Of a stretch of 64,000 nucleotides of DNA, positions 42,151 through 53,400 are shown in pieces. Position 1 is the stretch's first letter; every line of letters starts with the position of its first letter. Source of the DNA: Mesostigma viride (Eukaryota > Streptophyta > Mesostigmatophyceae > Mesostigmatales > Mesostigmataceae); the NCBI GenBank assembly GCA_009746045.1, contig RPFO01000667.1:28082-92081 (forward strand). The letters run 5' to 3'. The notes under the pieces are model-generated. The model was not told the DNA's origin, made no database searches, and was given only the letters and a program-made list of their open reading frames with translations. The translations under genes and the position numbers were made by a program.

Positions 42151-42445
42151 ATTAAAACATGACTCCGTTGGGAGATCATGTAGCACATATTCCTTGCTGG
42201 ATGGGTGGAGGTGAACGAAGCCGCGTAATCGAACAAAGCTAACTCTAAGCAGTCTAGTCTAGAAAAATCCTAACTACTCCTACATTACTCAGCAAAAACG
42301 CCCCTTCCGCTTGGGGGGGCTGGCGTGTGAGCCTGGACAATCTTCTGCCACCTCTTCTTGTTCTGCATAGCAGTCCGATTCAGTCCACGAGCATGAATTA
42401 ATGAAAAATGGGGATGAATAAATAATGGTGCTGGGAGCCTAGCTT
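42151..42445. other. Spacer, LINE-like debris
   Basis: An ACTCCGTTGGGAGATCATGT remnant of a LINE hairpin lies at about 42162-42181, and a TTCTGCATAGCAGTCC sequence reminiscent of the LINE-C end lies further right. No gene. Confidence 0.35.
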
Positions 42446-42495
42446 TATATCTAGTTTCTGGCCTGCGCTGGATGTCTCCTTGATATATCTAGTTT
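42446..42495 (+). repeat. 26-nt insertion flanked by perfect 12-bp direct repeats
   Basis: TATATCTAGTTT at 42446-42457 and 42484-42495 flank 26 nt (42458-42483) consisting of CTGGCCTGCGCTGG and ATGTCTCCTTGA. The insert matches that at 7152-7177 (inverse complement) with few changes, while the duplicated flanks differ. Confidence 0.78.
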
Positions 42496-42508
42496 TTCTT
42501 ACCAATTC

Positions 42509-43380
42509 CAATGCCGAGGTCAACTACCCTCCTTCAGGCCGGTTCAAGCTGCTCGGCAGTTGGCTTCCCGACTGCGAGGACGACATGACGACACGGATCG
42601 GCATGGCGTGGGCGCACCTCCATGACCACCGCCGCTGGTGGAGCAACCCCGCCCTACCCCGGATCGTCAAGCGTGACCTCTTCAAGGTCGTCATTCTGAC
42701 GATCCTGACCTACGGCGCCGAGACCTGGACACTGACGCAGTCCTGAGCTGGAGCAACGACTCGACGGCGCCGTCACCAAGATGCTGCGCAAGGCCCTTAA
42801 CATCCCCAGCCTTTGGTTTGCACATTAGTAATGAGGATTTGTACGCTGATTTGCCCTATGTTTCCCACATTATTATAGGCACAGGCGCCTGGGCCTAGCC
42901 GGGCACCTGGCCCGCACAGATCAGGTAGATACCTCAGATAGACTAGCTGGCACCACGCCCGCCCGGCCAGCCTGGGCGATATTTCCTAACCTGGCGTGCC
43001 CCCGGCGGCCCGGCCGCGCGCGGCAGGGCCGCCACCCGTGGACTTTTCGTCATCGACTCGGCATCGACTCGGCATGGACATGTGCTACACTAGACGTGAC
43101 GGGCTCACACCCGGGCAGCCTCCTGGTTTGTCTGTAATATGGAGGCAGATGGTGCGCAAGGATAGATGGCAAGTAGTGATGAAGGAGACCACCCCCAAGC
43201 CTGTGGGGGCTCCGCGTGTGACCAAGTATGGCATTCATAGCGATTCGGGTCGCGGTGCCCACACCCCTGTAACCTAGATAGCTTACACCATCCATTCCAT
43301 CCCATGTTCCCCTCCCACTGAGGACTTATGCTCACGTGACGCAGTCACGTGTCTATTAATTAATTAATTAATTAATTAAT
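42509..43380 (+). mobile_element. LINE-A copy 3, 3' third
   Basis: The plus strand encodes YPPSGRFKLLGSWLPDCEDD to TYGAETWTL, then with frameshifts near 42745 and 42810 the remaining C-terminus (GLSVIWRQMVRKDRWQVV at about 43125-43180). The hairpin CACGTGACGCAGTCACGTG is at 43333-43351, followed by an AATT tail. 5'-truncated pseudogene. Confidence 0.82.
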
Positions 43381-43587
43381 TAGCCCTTGTACAGCCATGG
43401 CTACGTCCTGGCTATGATCAGATTATTTGCCCCACGCTCCTTGTTATGATACATACATTGCTCACATGGGTCTTATTGCACCCACAGAACTTGCCGGATC
43501 GTCTATCGTGTCCTATCTATTGCAGCTGCGGCATGCCTAGTCTGGCATGAAGGAGAAAGGGGGTCTGTGCCCTTTCTTGTTCTTGTA

Positions 43588-44137
43588 TAAATTAATTAAT
43601 AGACACGTGACTGCGTCACGTGAGCATAAGTCCTCAGTGGGAGGGGAACATGGGATGGAATGGATGGTGTAAGTTATCTAGGTCCTAGTTACAGGGGTGT
43701 GGGCACCGCGGCCCGAATCGCTATGAATTCCATACTTGGTCACACGCGGAGCCCCCACAGACTTGGGGGTGGTCTCCTTCATCACTACTTAATTGCCATC
43801 TATCCTTGCGTACCATCTGCCTCTGGACATAGTACAGACAAACCAGGAGGCTGCCCGGCCGGGTGTGAGCCCGTCACGTCTAGACACTAGGGTAGCACAT
43901 GTCCATGCCGAGTCTATCACGAAAAGTCCACGACGTGGCGGCCCTGCCGCGCGCGGCCTGGGCCGGGCACGCCAGGTGAGGACATAACGCCCAGGCTGGG
44001 CGGGCTTGGGGCCAGCGAGTCTATCTGATGTGTCTACCTGATCTGTGCGGGCCAGGTGCCCGGCTAGGCCCAGGCGCCTGTGCCTAAGAATGTGGGAAAC
44101 ATAGTCTAGGGCAAATCAGCCTACAAATCCTCATTAC
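43588..44137 (-). mobile_element. LINE-A copy 4, 3' end, inverted relative to copy 3
   Basis: The minus strand has tail (43588-43600), hairpin (43604-43622) and degraded C-terminal coding sequence up to the region equivalent to HISNEDLYADLP at about 44130. Many short indels are present, so it is an old copy. With copy 3 it forms a tail-to-tail pair about 200 bp apart. Confidence 0.78.
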
Positions 44138-44147
44138 TAGCTTTTTT

Positions 44148-44225
44148 TGTGCACATACAGGGATCAAAAGCACTTGAGTGCTCCGTGACTCCCGAACGGG
44201 GGCACGAGTTTAATTAATTAATTAA
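44148..44225 (+). mobile_element. LINE-B-like 3' terminus (variant)
   Basis: GTGCTCCGTGACTCCCGAAC plus GGGGGCACGAG and an AATT tail mark a LINE-B end. The sequence before it (GTGCACATACAGGGATCAAA) recurs in inverted orientation at 47000-47035, so these two copies belong to one subfamily that lacks the GGAT repeat. Confidence 0.6.
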
Positions 44226-45814
44226 ATATAGGTCCGTAGGTGCAACATTGAAGTATTACTTTGGCGCTAGACAACAGTTCTGTGAGTTCACTGCACCTTG
44301 TACTACAGTCTACATGAACGACGTTGGTAACTTCTGAAGGCTGCATGACACCCAAAATTGTGGCGGCCGGGTGCGAGGCATTAGGCCACTGACCCTTGAC
44401 AAAAGACTTTCTGACAGAAAATCCGATCTTCCAGGGGCCCTTCAGGGTCCCGGCCTCGATATCAGCTATATCAGGTGCCAGGCGCCGGGAACCTGGCGGC
44501 TGTCCCCAGCCCGGGCCAGCTTCTGCGATTTTTGCCGGGGCGGGGAGCGGTGTGCAAAAAAGGCTAAAATTTATGAGCACTGGGCCCCGTGGCTGTCGAC
44601 TCGCATGCGTTGTTCGCCTGACGCTCATTACTAGACCCCATTCTGAGAACCCCCCATTCTGAGTTTTATTTAGTTATGCTGTGCCCATGCAGAGAGCTGC
44701 TCTCTGCTGAGATGCCACGCTCAAGCTTTTGTATAGCTATGATGATCTTCCCCCCCGTGCCGGGATCCCCCCCTTAGGCGGGTTGAACCTGAGACAGCAT
44801 GGTGGTGCCGGTGCCCTGGCTGGTGCACCTAGAGCAAAGGTCGTTTACATTCCCACCCTTGCAGGAAGTAGCTTAGAATGTATGATAGGCCATATGCCCC
44901 TTCTCTGGGCTATGTGCTACATATACTGCCAACGGAGTTATGTTCCTAATTAATTAATTAATTAATTAATTAATTCTGAGAACACGGACACCGACTATAG
45001 CTCGATGGTACCACTAATTTAGTTGTAGTACATAGTCGGTGTACACCGGTCGTACGTGCAAGTTTAACGCCCCAGTTCTGAAAACGAGTGGGATATGGCC
45101 GGTCGGCGGCATGATGTGCGCACGCTACGACCGCGTAAGTAGCCTCTTACGCCGGTGGCGCCACTTATAGCTACGCGGATAGCTACATCGATTTAAAATA
45201 TTTGTTAAATAAGTTGCGCGCACAACCCCACAACTCGCGACGTCGGAAGGTCTACGTACATGCATAGACACCATGTCTAGTGGTGCGCCTGCCGCCGGCG
45301 GTGCACACTGCGGAATTGGAGCCCAACACTCAAAAGAAGCAAAACAGGCTAACTTATGGCGAATATGGCAGGACAGTCGGCGCATGGACCTCTTGATCAG
45401 TCACATGCATATGGACAACTGGCAAAGGACAGGGGCCGAGTTTTCAGTCAGCTCTGTGTAACTTTGTCTTCTGTTAACCACTAGGTTTGCGCCTTTGCGG
45501 GCTTTGATCTAATCGGCGGCTTGGAGGCCAGACGAACTTTCCATTCCCTTCAACAATCGACCACCTGGCACAGTTCCAGAAGGAATACGCTGATCGCCTG
45601 AAGTGGCGGCGGCGGACGGACTGCATATATGGGCAGCGGCCATCATCCTCACTGCATGCATGACAGCGAGAAGCTGCTGCATGCACTCAAACTTAGTCGG
45701 AGGCAGGACTCTTTCAAGTCACATGCAGATCAAGGCAGACATGGATCAAAGGGCGGCAGATGTGCACTACCGTCGAAGCCATGATTATGGAGTCCGCCAA
45801 TGGATGGAGTTACA
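44226..45814. other. Region without recognised genes
   Basis: About 1.6 kb. Short frames on both strands (44218-44628 minus; 45603-45932 plus) match nothing I know. An AATT repeat lies at 44946-44975. Confidence 0.4.
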
Positions 45815-46462
45815 TAGGTTAATATTGTGCAGAAACCTTTTGCGACTCGGCTTCTATATAAGGTTCCGCACAACAATATTACCAGCGATAACCACTAGCT
45901 GGGACAGTACACTCAAGTTCATGCCGGCATGAACTTGAGTGTACCAGCGAGTGGTTATTGCTGGTAATATTGTGCGGAACCTTGATTGGGCACCCGGTTC
46001 ATATTCATATGTGCGCACATGAGCGCTCATATTCACATCATATTTGCGCACAGGAGCGCTTATATTCATCATATCGATATTTTGCGCACAGGAGCGCTCA
46101 TATATTCGATCATATTCATATCTACGGGTGTTCTGAGCCTAGTGATTCGTCTTCGCCCCAAGAGGCTAGGTTTTAGTTAGGTTAGTATTGTGCGGAAACC
46201 TTTTGCCACTCGGCTTCTAAGGTTCCGCACAGTATTACCAGCGATAACCACTCGCTGGTACACTCAAGTTCATGCCGGCATGAACTTGAGTGTACCATGC
46301 AGCGAGTGGTTATCGCTGGTAATATTGTTGTGCGGAACCTTAGAAGCCGAGTGGCCCGGCATGAACTTGAGTGTACCAGCGAGTGGTTATTGCTGGTAAT
46401 ATTGTGCGGAACCTTATTAGCCGAAGCCGAGTGGCAAAAGGTTTCCGCACAATATCAACCTA
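45815..46462. mobile_element. Fold-back element cluster
   Basis: The left end TAGGTTAATATTGTGC and the right end (inverse complement of TAGGTTGATATTGTGCGG) are inverted repeats of about 29 bp. A second left end begins at 46178, so 46178-46462 (285 bp) is one nearly complete fold-back unit and 45815-45985 a half unit. Internal arms contain the palindromic centre AAGTTCATGCCGGCATGAAC-type sequence three times (about 45915, 46268 and 46358, the last partial) and GGTTATYGCTGGTAATATTG arms. No coding sequence. Confidence 0.75.
46009..46115 (+). repeat. Three TGCGCACAKGAGCGCT repeats
   Basis: GCGCACATGAGCGCTCATAT and close variants occur three times at about 36-42-bp spacing, each followed by ATATTCA or similar, between the two fold-back units. 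Confidence 0.7.
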
Positions 46463-46465
46463 CTA

Positions 46466-46939
46466 ACTGATGGGACTCGCAGCAAGAAGCGGCCAGCAGC
46501 AGAAGCAGGATGTAGCTCCTTGATGCCGCCTAAGCCGCGGGCAGGAAATGGAGCATGACGATGCATCATGGGCGGGTCCTCATCGTCGGCGTGGGCTCGA
46601 TCTAAGCGTCACAGTGGCGGATCGAGCTAGGAGCATCCGCATTCACAGACACTGAGCTGCATGCAGGCCCTCGCCCGATACCAAGCATGTTGAGGATCAA
46701 CAAGCGGAGACAAGGAAAGAGTGCCGGGAGAGGGCTGCAATCAAGGAGAAGCGCTGGACGGATCACAACATCCGCCATCCGGGCCGAGACTAATTCGATC
46801 GGTCCAGGCCAAGAGGGCTGCACAAGCGCAAGGACTCGGCCTAGAGAGGAGCTGGAAGAGAGGAAGGCTACTTGCGTGGCCAATTAAGGATGCACGATTA
46901 CACGTGATGATAAGGCGCTTGATTTGCAAGACAATGGAC
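46466..46939. other. Spacer, no recognised gene
   Basis: Short overlapping frames on both strands only; nothing recognised. Confidence 0.4.
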
Positions 46940-47035
46940 AATAAATAAATAAATTAATTATTTAAACTCATGCTCCCGTTGGGGAGTCACGGAGCACCGA
47001 AGTGCTTTTAATCCCTGTGTACGTGTGCACAACAG
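46940..47035 (-). mobile_element. LINE-B-like 3' terminus (variant), inverted partner of 44148-44225
   Basis: AAATTAATTATTTAAACTCATGC tail region, then CCCGTTGGGGAGTCACGGAG and GCTTTTAATCCCTGTGTAC. It is the minus-strand counterpart of the element end at 44148-44225. Confidence 0.6.
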
Positions 47036-48832
47036 GAAGGATGAGGGCAGAGCCCCCCCTTTCTCCTTCATGCCAGAGGCATGCCACAGCTGCAATCGGA
47101 CACGATAAACGATCCGGCAAGATCTGTGGGTGCAATATAAGACCCATGTGAGCATGTCATAACAAGGAGCGTGGGCAAGTAAGATGAATGTCCAATTACA
47201 TGATGGACCGTCATGCATCACGTTGCTGGCATGCAGACCAAGTCGAACAACATATGTTCGAGAAGTTGTACACACAACTTGTAAATGGTGAATCATGGCA
47301 AGCAAGTGAAATAGCTTGCAGGTTAAGTTGTGTTTAATAGGGGTTTAAGATAATCAATGACCCATTTCCCATGTGGATGGGATAATAATACTGTTAGTGT
47401 TGTGCCGTCAGTCCGTCGTGCTGACTAGAACATTTACACTTGGATGTCCTCTGAATTGCTTGGTTCTACGGGTCTTGTCATTCCAATCTAGCTTGTCTTT
47501 CCAATCTTATCATTCCAATACTTGACCTAATGACACGTACTAGCTTTTCAGTGAGTGTCTCAAGTCATTTCCATGCATTTAACTTGCATACATGTTGACA
47601 GTGTCCAAATATTACACTTGCTCACGTAGACTGTATGCCAAGACTACTACTGAGTTATTGGGTGCAGCCCACCCATCAAGCGACCTTAGTTTGGGATGAA
47701 AATTGGTACTAGACCCCAGTTGAGGAACTAATATCCCAAAACCCAAGTTACCCTCCAAGTTTCAGCCCAAACTATAAAGTCATTTGATGCATGCATGGTG
47801 GGCCGCACCCAACCCACTAGTTAGAAAGACCGGGTAGAGGCAACTAAAAAATTGTGTACACTTGGCATACATAAGTGAGCACGCACGTGCTCAACCACCC
47901 CATGCCTGGAATTGGCAGCACTAATTGAGCCATCCATATCCTCAAATTCGAACTGGGGCTGAAAATTGCATGGTAGACCCCTTGAGAAACTATGCCAAAG
48001 CCCACAGTTTAAGTTTCAGCCGAAATTAAGGTCATTGTATGGGTGGGCTTCACTCAACCCATGCACTATATTACTTGTCATTAATTAATTATTAACCCAT
48101 AGTCCGCTGACCCATTTTGGGCATTTTCATACCCCTAAAAATGAAAAAAATCATAACTCACAGGCCACAACTCCGAATACCCTCAACCAAGGTGCCAAAC
48201 ATATCTACACTTCAAGGGCTTCCAGAATATGCAATAATATCATGGGTTTATCAAAGCATTTGGATGGCAGCGCCAGTCAAAGTTGGCCAAAAGACGATCT
48301 TTTTTCCCCAAGAAAAAGTGTACCTACCCCTAACTTCCCAGGGAGGGAAGGGAACCTCAATACCAACATTGGACAACTTAGTTGGATAGTCCAATGGTGG
48401 TTTCCTTGGGTCAGACCACCCGGATAACCCATTAGACCAATAAAACGTGATCGTATATGTGTGTGGGTTACGCGCGCGTAAACAGCCATCCATGACATGC
48501 AATACAAGAATGCATTATAGCAGGCTATAAAAGACTGCCAAAGGTGCTGGAATACAAACATGCTGCATACCTGCACTAACGGAATGATGTGCTCCAAAGA
48601 AATGCCATAAACTGGGCACTTTCAGGGCTAATACCATTCTCTACAGCAGACATGGTAGCTTGCTAAACAGTGCACTAATAAGCTCGTCAAATATAATGCA
48701 TGGAAGACATATTCCGCTGCAAACAACACGCAAACCCGTTGTCGTACATGGCTCGTTCATGTCCCGCACGGACTCCCCTGGCCGGGACCCTCATATCTCA
48801 CACATACCGTTGATCTACAGGCAAAGGCCGCC
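47036..48832. other. Region without recognised genes
   Basis: About 1.8 kb, moderately A/T-rich. Apart from the degenerate repeat at 47640-48060 no structure is evident. Frames such as 48117-48389 have no domain I recognise. Confidence 0.4.
47640..48060 (+). repeat. Degenerate direct repeat of about 200 bp, two copies
   Basis: The phrases TGAAAATTG, TAGACCCC, AGTTTCAGCC and TCATT, and the final CAACCCA, recur in the same order in 47690-47820 and 47955-48060. Confidence 0.5.
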
Positions 48833-48837
48833 ATAGC
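48833..48837. repeat. Copia-2 target-site duplication (left)
   Basis: ATAGC, repeated after the right LTR at 57239-57243. Confidence 0.92.
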
Positions 48838-49491
48838 ATTTGCGCAGCAACTCGTCAGCAGAGCTTGTGAGCTCCTGGTCCTTGCCGGCTGGAATGACCC
48901 TAGGCTGCTGGCTAGCAACCTTTATCCTCACACCAGGCCTACGACCCTCGATAGGCTCGCCACTCGTCGTGACGACCAAGGTTCGTGTGTGAAGACCCTC
49001 GTTGCCTCGTTGAGCCTCGAGCTATATGCAACCTCGTTCCATCCTTGTTCCTCGGTCATGAGCAACGCTGGGCAACGCTACATTGCCAGAGCCTCGTATC
49101 GCTGCCTTGCATCCTCGTTGCAGGCAGCATACAGGAATCTCTGGCTATCCTGTGTCTAGGACAGCACAGGACCTGCCACAGTCCTGCAAGGACGTACATC
49201 CTTGCAGACCTGCTGGCTGGTTACTGGCTTCTACTAGCCACAGTACCGTTGAGCCCTCAGTACACTGTGTCCCAGTCACGTGAGAGTCCAGGCTAAGCCT
49301 GTGCAGGCACGGCCTGCCACGTGTCCTGTCCACTATGCCCTGAGTGTGCCCCGCCCTCGCCCACCGGTCGGCAGTACTTCGGGACTTGATAACTTTCTAG
49401 TCCCTTGTCTGTTCTAGGCGGTTGACACGGCGTTGGAAAGGTCTCCTCAACCTGCATCCATCTAGCACATTGGTGCCCCAATATGCTAACT
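48838..49491 (-). repeat. Copia-2 3' LTR
   Basis: 654 bp, plus-strand ends ATTTGCGCAG and ATGCTAACT; not TG...CA. Shares the block GGCTAAGCCTGTGCAGGCAC and its surroundings (about 49273-49337) with Copia-1. Confidence 0.93.
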
Positions 49492-50428
49492 CCAACCCTT
49501 TCTTGTTTTGGAGCTTGGACCAGCCTGAGAACCTATCAGCCACTGTCCCCACAAGCCTTCAGACATCTGATCCCTCCCAGAGACCAGACCTGCCTTTTCT
49601 TTTGGAACCTGAGGTGCCTCCAAATATTAGCTAGGCCTGCTCATTGGTTCAAAGGTTGCCCTCTGACCCACATGACATCCCAACCCTTTCTTTGGGAACC
49701 TGGTGTAGATTAAAGTTAGGTCTTCACTTAGTCAGAGGAGTTTGGATAGAGGAGTCCATGAACGTACTATTGTGAGTTCCTGGTCATCCAGTTATCACAG
49801 GCGCCCGTTCATATGGCGCCCGCCACGGAGCCTCCTTTATCTTTTAAATCCTTCCAAAGACTGAGAGAGCCCTGACAAATGTTAGCCAACACATGGGGAG
49901 CCCATGTCCTCACTGAGGGATAAACTCAGGATTCATACATGCCAGGCTGAGGTCAGCTGGGGAATCGAACCCCACCCCATATCCTCCAGGTTTGGATCAG
50001 CTCCTGGAACTGAGCATCACAAACAACAAGACATGACAATAACAAGATTATGTTTTATTATAAAGGAGTATAACCCATAGTGAGGCCCCTGGCAACCACG
50101 TCCAACATGGTCACACAACCAGGGATTTTATTAGCATGCAACAGGTTGGTTACAGAGAATATATACAAATGTACAGCAACCTGTTAGAGCCAACACTTGG
50201 GCTGCCCTTGCAGGGTCCATTCCATGAAGACCCAAGGCCCATTACAAAGTCCTTAAGACTCTTCTGCAGCTCCATGACAGAGCCAGGCGAAATTCTCAGC
50301 CAGGGGAGTGACTCCACCCTGACCCCTGTCCAGCAGAGTGTGTCTGAACTCTGAAGGACCTGCTGTCAGCCACCACGTGGCTGCCCAGCCCACTGGGATG
50401 CCTCCCACCTAGAGCAAGGCTGTTTGGT
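49492..50428 (-). other. Copia-2 purine tract and 3' non-coding region
   Basis: On the minus strand AAGAAAGGGTTGG adjoins the LTR. CGTACTATTG is at 49763-49772. Hairpins CTGAG-7nt-CTCAG (49913-49929) and TGGGG-7nt-CCCCA (49958-49974) are at the positions matching Copia-1. No ORF is supported. Confidence 0.7.
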
Positions 50429-53400
50429 CTACTCTGGCCCTCCCCCCTTGGAGGCCATGAGCCCACGAAGCAAAGGGTATTGCAGCTCAGCCTTCTCCTC
50501 CAGCTTGGTGAGAGCATCTGCAGGGTTGTCCACGCCAGCCACATGTTCAATGTTAGCTAAGCAAGACATTTCCTTGAGCAACAAATAATCAAGGTCCCTG
50601 CTCCTGGCCAGCTGCCTGTGCACAAACTGCACCATGCCCATGCTGTCAGTTCTTACCAGTGTGTGCATCTGCAACCGACAGGAAGCCACTTGACATAGCT
50701 GGTAAAATAGCTCCCTCAAGTAAAGAGCAGTATGAAGCCCTTCACAGATTGCCCTGCACTCAGCAATGTCACTGCTGGGAGTTACCCTGTTCTGCAACCG
50801 ACTGTACCAGCAGACCAGAGAGGACTGTTCCTGCACCAGGGATATTAATGCTGCTGCACGGCCCCTGACCTCTGTGACCTTCCTACTATCCATAGAACTG
50901 TCCACATAGAGCATCATGTCAAAAGGCCTGTACAAATCCAAAGGACCCAGCATGAGAGGGGGAGACATGCGAACAGCCTCTACCACTCTCTCAGCACCCA
51001 CCTCAACCAGTTGGGAATCGGTCAACCGACTCAGTACCAACAGGTCAGGAGCACAAATGCTGGCCAGCCATGCCAACATACCTCGTATTGTTGCACATCT
51101 GGCCTGGGTGATGGGCTCCTGCAAGGCATCTATGATCTGCTGAGGATAATCCTTACCACCCTCCAGCTGGATGGACCATGTACCCTGCTGATGGACCAAG
51201 GTCGCCTGCATTCCACAAAACACCATGGGCTCATTCTCAACCATGTACTGGATCTTACCCAGTTCAAACCGTTTCTGGATCCTGGCCAGAGTCAACTCTT
51301 GCCAAGTGGGATGGCCCAGGAGATGCAGATCATCACCATGCAGGGAGGCAAACGCTGGCAGCCCCTCATAGCTACCCTGAAACAGACAAGGATCAACTGG
51401 AGAGACTGAGAGACCACAGACAGACCTGAGGTACTTCTCCAAGCTCTTCCTCCAGATGATGGGACTCGATCTAAGGCCTTCCACGCCTTTGAGAATCCTC
51501 AAATACCTCGTCTTCAGCTCTGCCCTCCACACTGCAGGCACCTTAACAAAGAAAGGGGGTATTGTGCGCCAAGTATCCTGTGCTTCCTGCTGATCACCCT
51601 TAAGAAAAGCCCTCTTGAAATCTACCAACACAGAGCTATAGGGTATCCCCTTCTGCAGAAAAGACAAGTAAATGCACAACAAAATCCTCCATGTATCATG
51701 CAGCATCCCTGGTGTGTAAAGCTCCTCATCTGCTAACTGTCCAGTGCCATGGTACTCAGTCACAACTGGTCTAACATGTGGCACCTGCACGCCATCTACC
51801 TCCTTGAGCTTGAGGACAAACATCAATCTGAGCAGCTGGTGATCCTCAGGGAGGACATCCACAGGCTCTGCACAGTTGGCAACTATCCACTCATGCCCAG
51901 AAGCAACAAAGCCAAGAGTCCATGCCTTAGCCATCTTGGGGCTTTGCATCATCTCCACTAGCTTGCGCCAAGGTACAGGACTCGTTCCTGGGATCTGGTA
52001 CCTCTGCACACCCAACTCACGTGGGTCAAACGTAGTAGGGAGGATCAGCAGGTCCCCAGCAATGGGCTCCTTTGTATCAGGACCCTCTGCCTCTAGACCC
52101 CTCACAGCCCTTACAGCCACACTAAGACCCTGGGAGTAGCGATATCTCTGCAAGGGAAGGCGGCCCTGCCCTTCTAATGCTAGCTCCTCAGAGGATATCC
52201 TCACCCCTGGTAAGCACAAGAAGTTCTGACCTAGAATGGCAGGCCCCTGATACCCTTCAACCACACTGAACGTGGTGGGCACCCCCAGGATAGGCACACT
52301 CACTTCTCCCAAGATCTTCATGGACACATTCCCAGAGAAATCAGACACAGCTAGGCAGCTAGGGGATGACCACTGCAAGCCTGCAGCATCCTCTACCCTT
52401 AGAATGGACACCTGTGAGTTGGTATCCACTTCTAGTGCTGGTGCCCCACATGACCCCCATCCCGTGAGCTTAGATACCTTGGGATCACGCTTGCTGTTCT
52501 GCAGAGCTCGAATGATGTCCGCCATAAGCAGCCCCCTGGACTGTGGTGCAGCCCTGGCCACCTCTGGCCTTGTGACAGACGTCTCAGCAGACTCCTGCTC
52601 ACCCTCATCCATCCAGGACAGACCATAATCCAAGCATGGTGGGTTAGCATCTGCTGCCTGGCTCTCATCCTGCTCATCTCCCTCCAAGGGAGGATCAGGG
52701 CCGTCTTCAGGCCAGATTGCAGTTGGCCTTCTCTCCTTGACGTGAGCCCAGGATAGCCTGTACACGTGCTTGGGATTACTCTCCAAAGCCACCAGACAAG
52801 AATGGTTAGCTTCCTCAACATGGGTTACCTGCCCATCTTGCCACTTGCCACGCTTGCCTGGTAATGACGGTTCCTTCCACATCCTGACCCTCAGTCCCAC
52901 CTGGGGCCTCAGCATTTTCCAACCCTTGTCCTTACGCCTCAATCTGGAAAACACCCTGTCTGCCTTCTTCAGGCAGGCTGCCACCACGTCCTGTGATAGC
53001 ATACCAAACTGCAATGCCAGGGGAGAGACTGCCACACCATCATAGTAATAGGTTACCCTGTGGTTAAGCTGCTCCTCAATCCCCTTACACCAAGCTGCTT
53101 TCTCTAGAGCTGATGCCACAACAGGCACACTCCTAGCTGCTAGCACCACTGTTTTTACTTCACGTATAGATCTCTCTACAGCTCCCTGCTGCCCATGGCA
53201 TTCCCTAGGGACCACTACCAACTTACAAGGAAGCTGGTCAGCCAGCTTGATCAAGCAGTCAAACTGCAAGTCAGCTTGCACCTTGGTGTACACCCCAAAG
53301 CCTGGCAACAAAGACTGGAGACCCATCAACAGCTGATGCTCCTGCATTCCAGGAAGAATGGTCAGCAACCTATATCTGCTAAACCTATCCACCCCCACCA

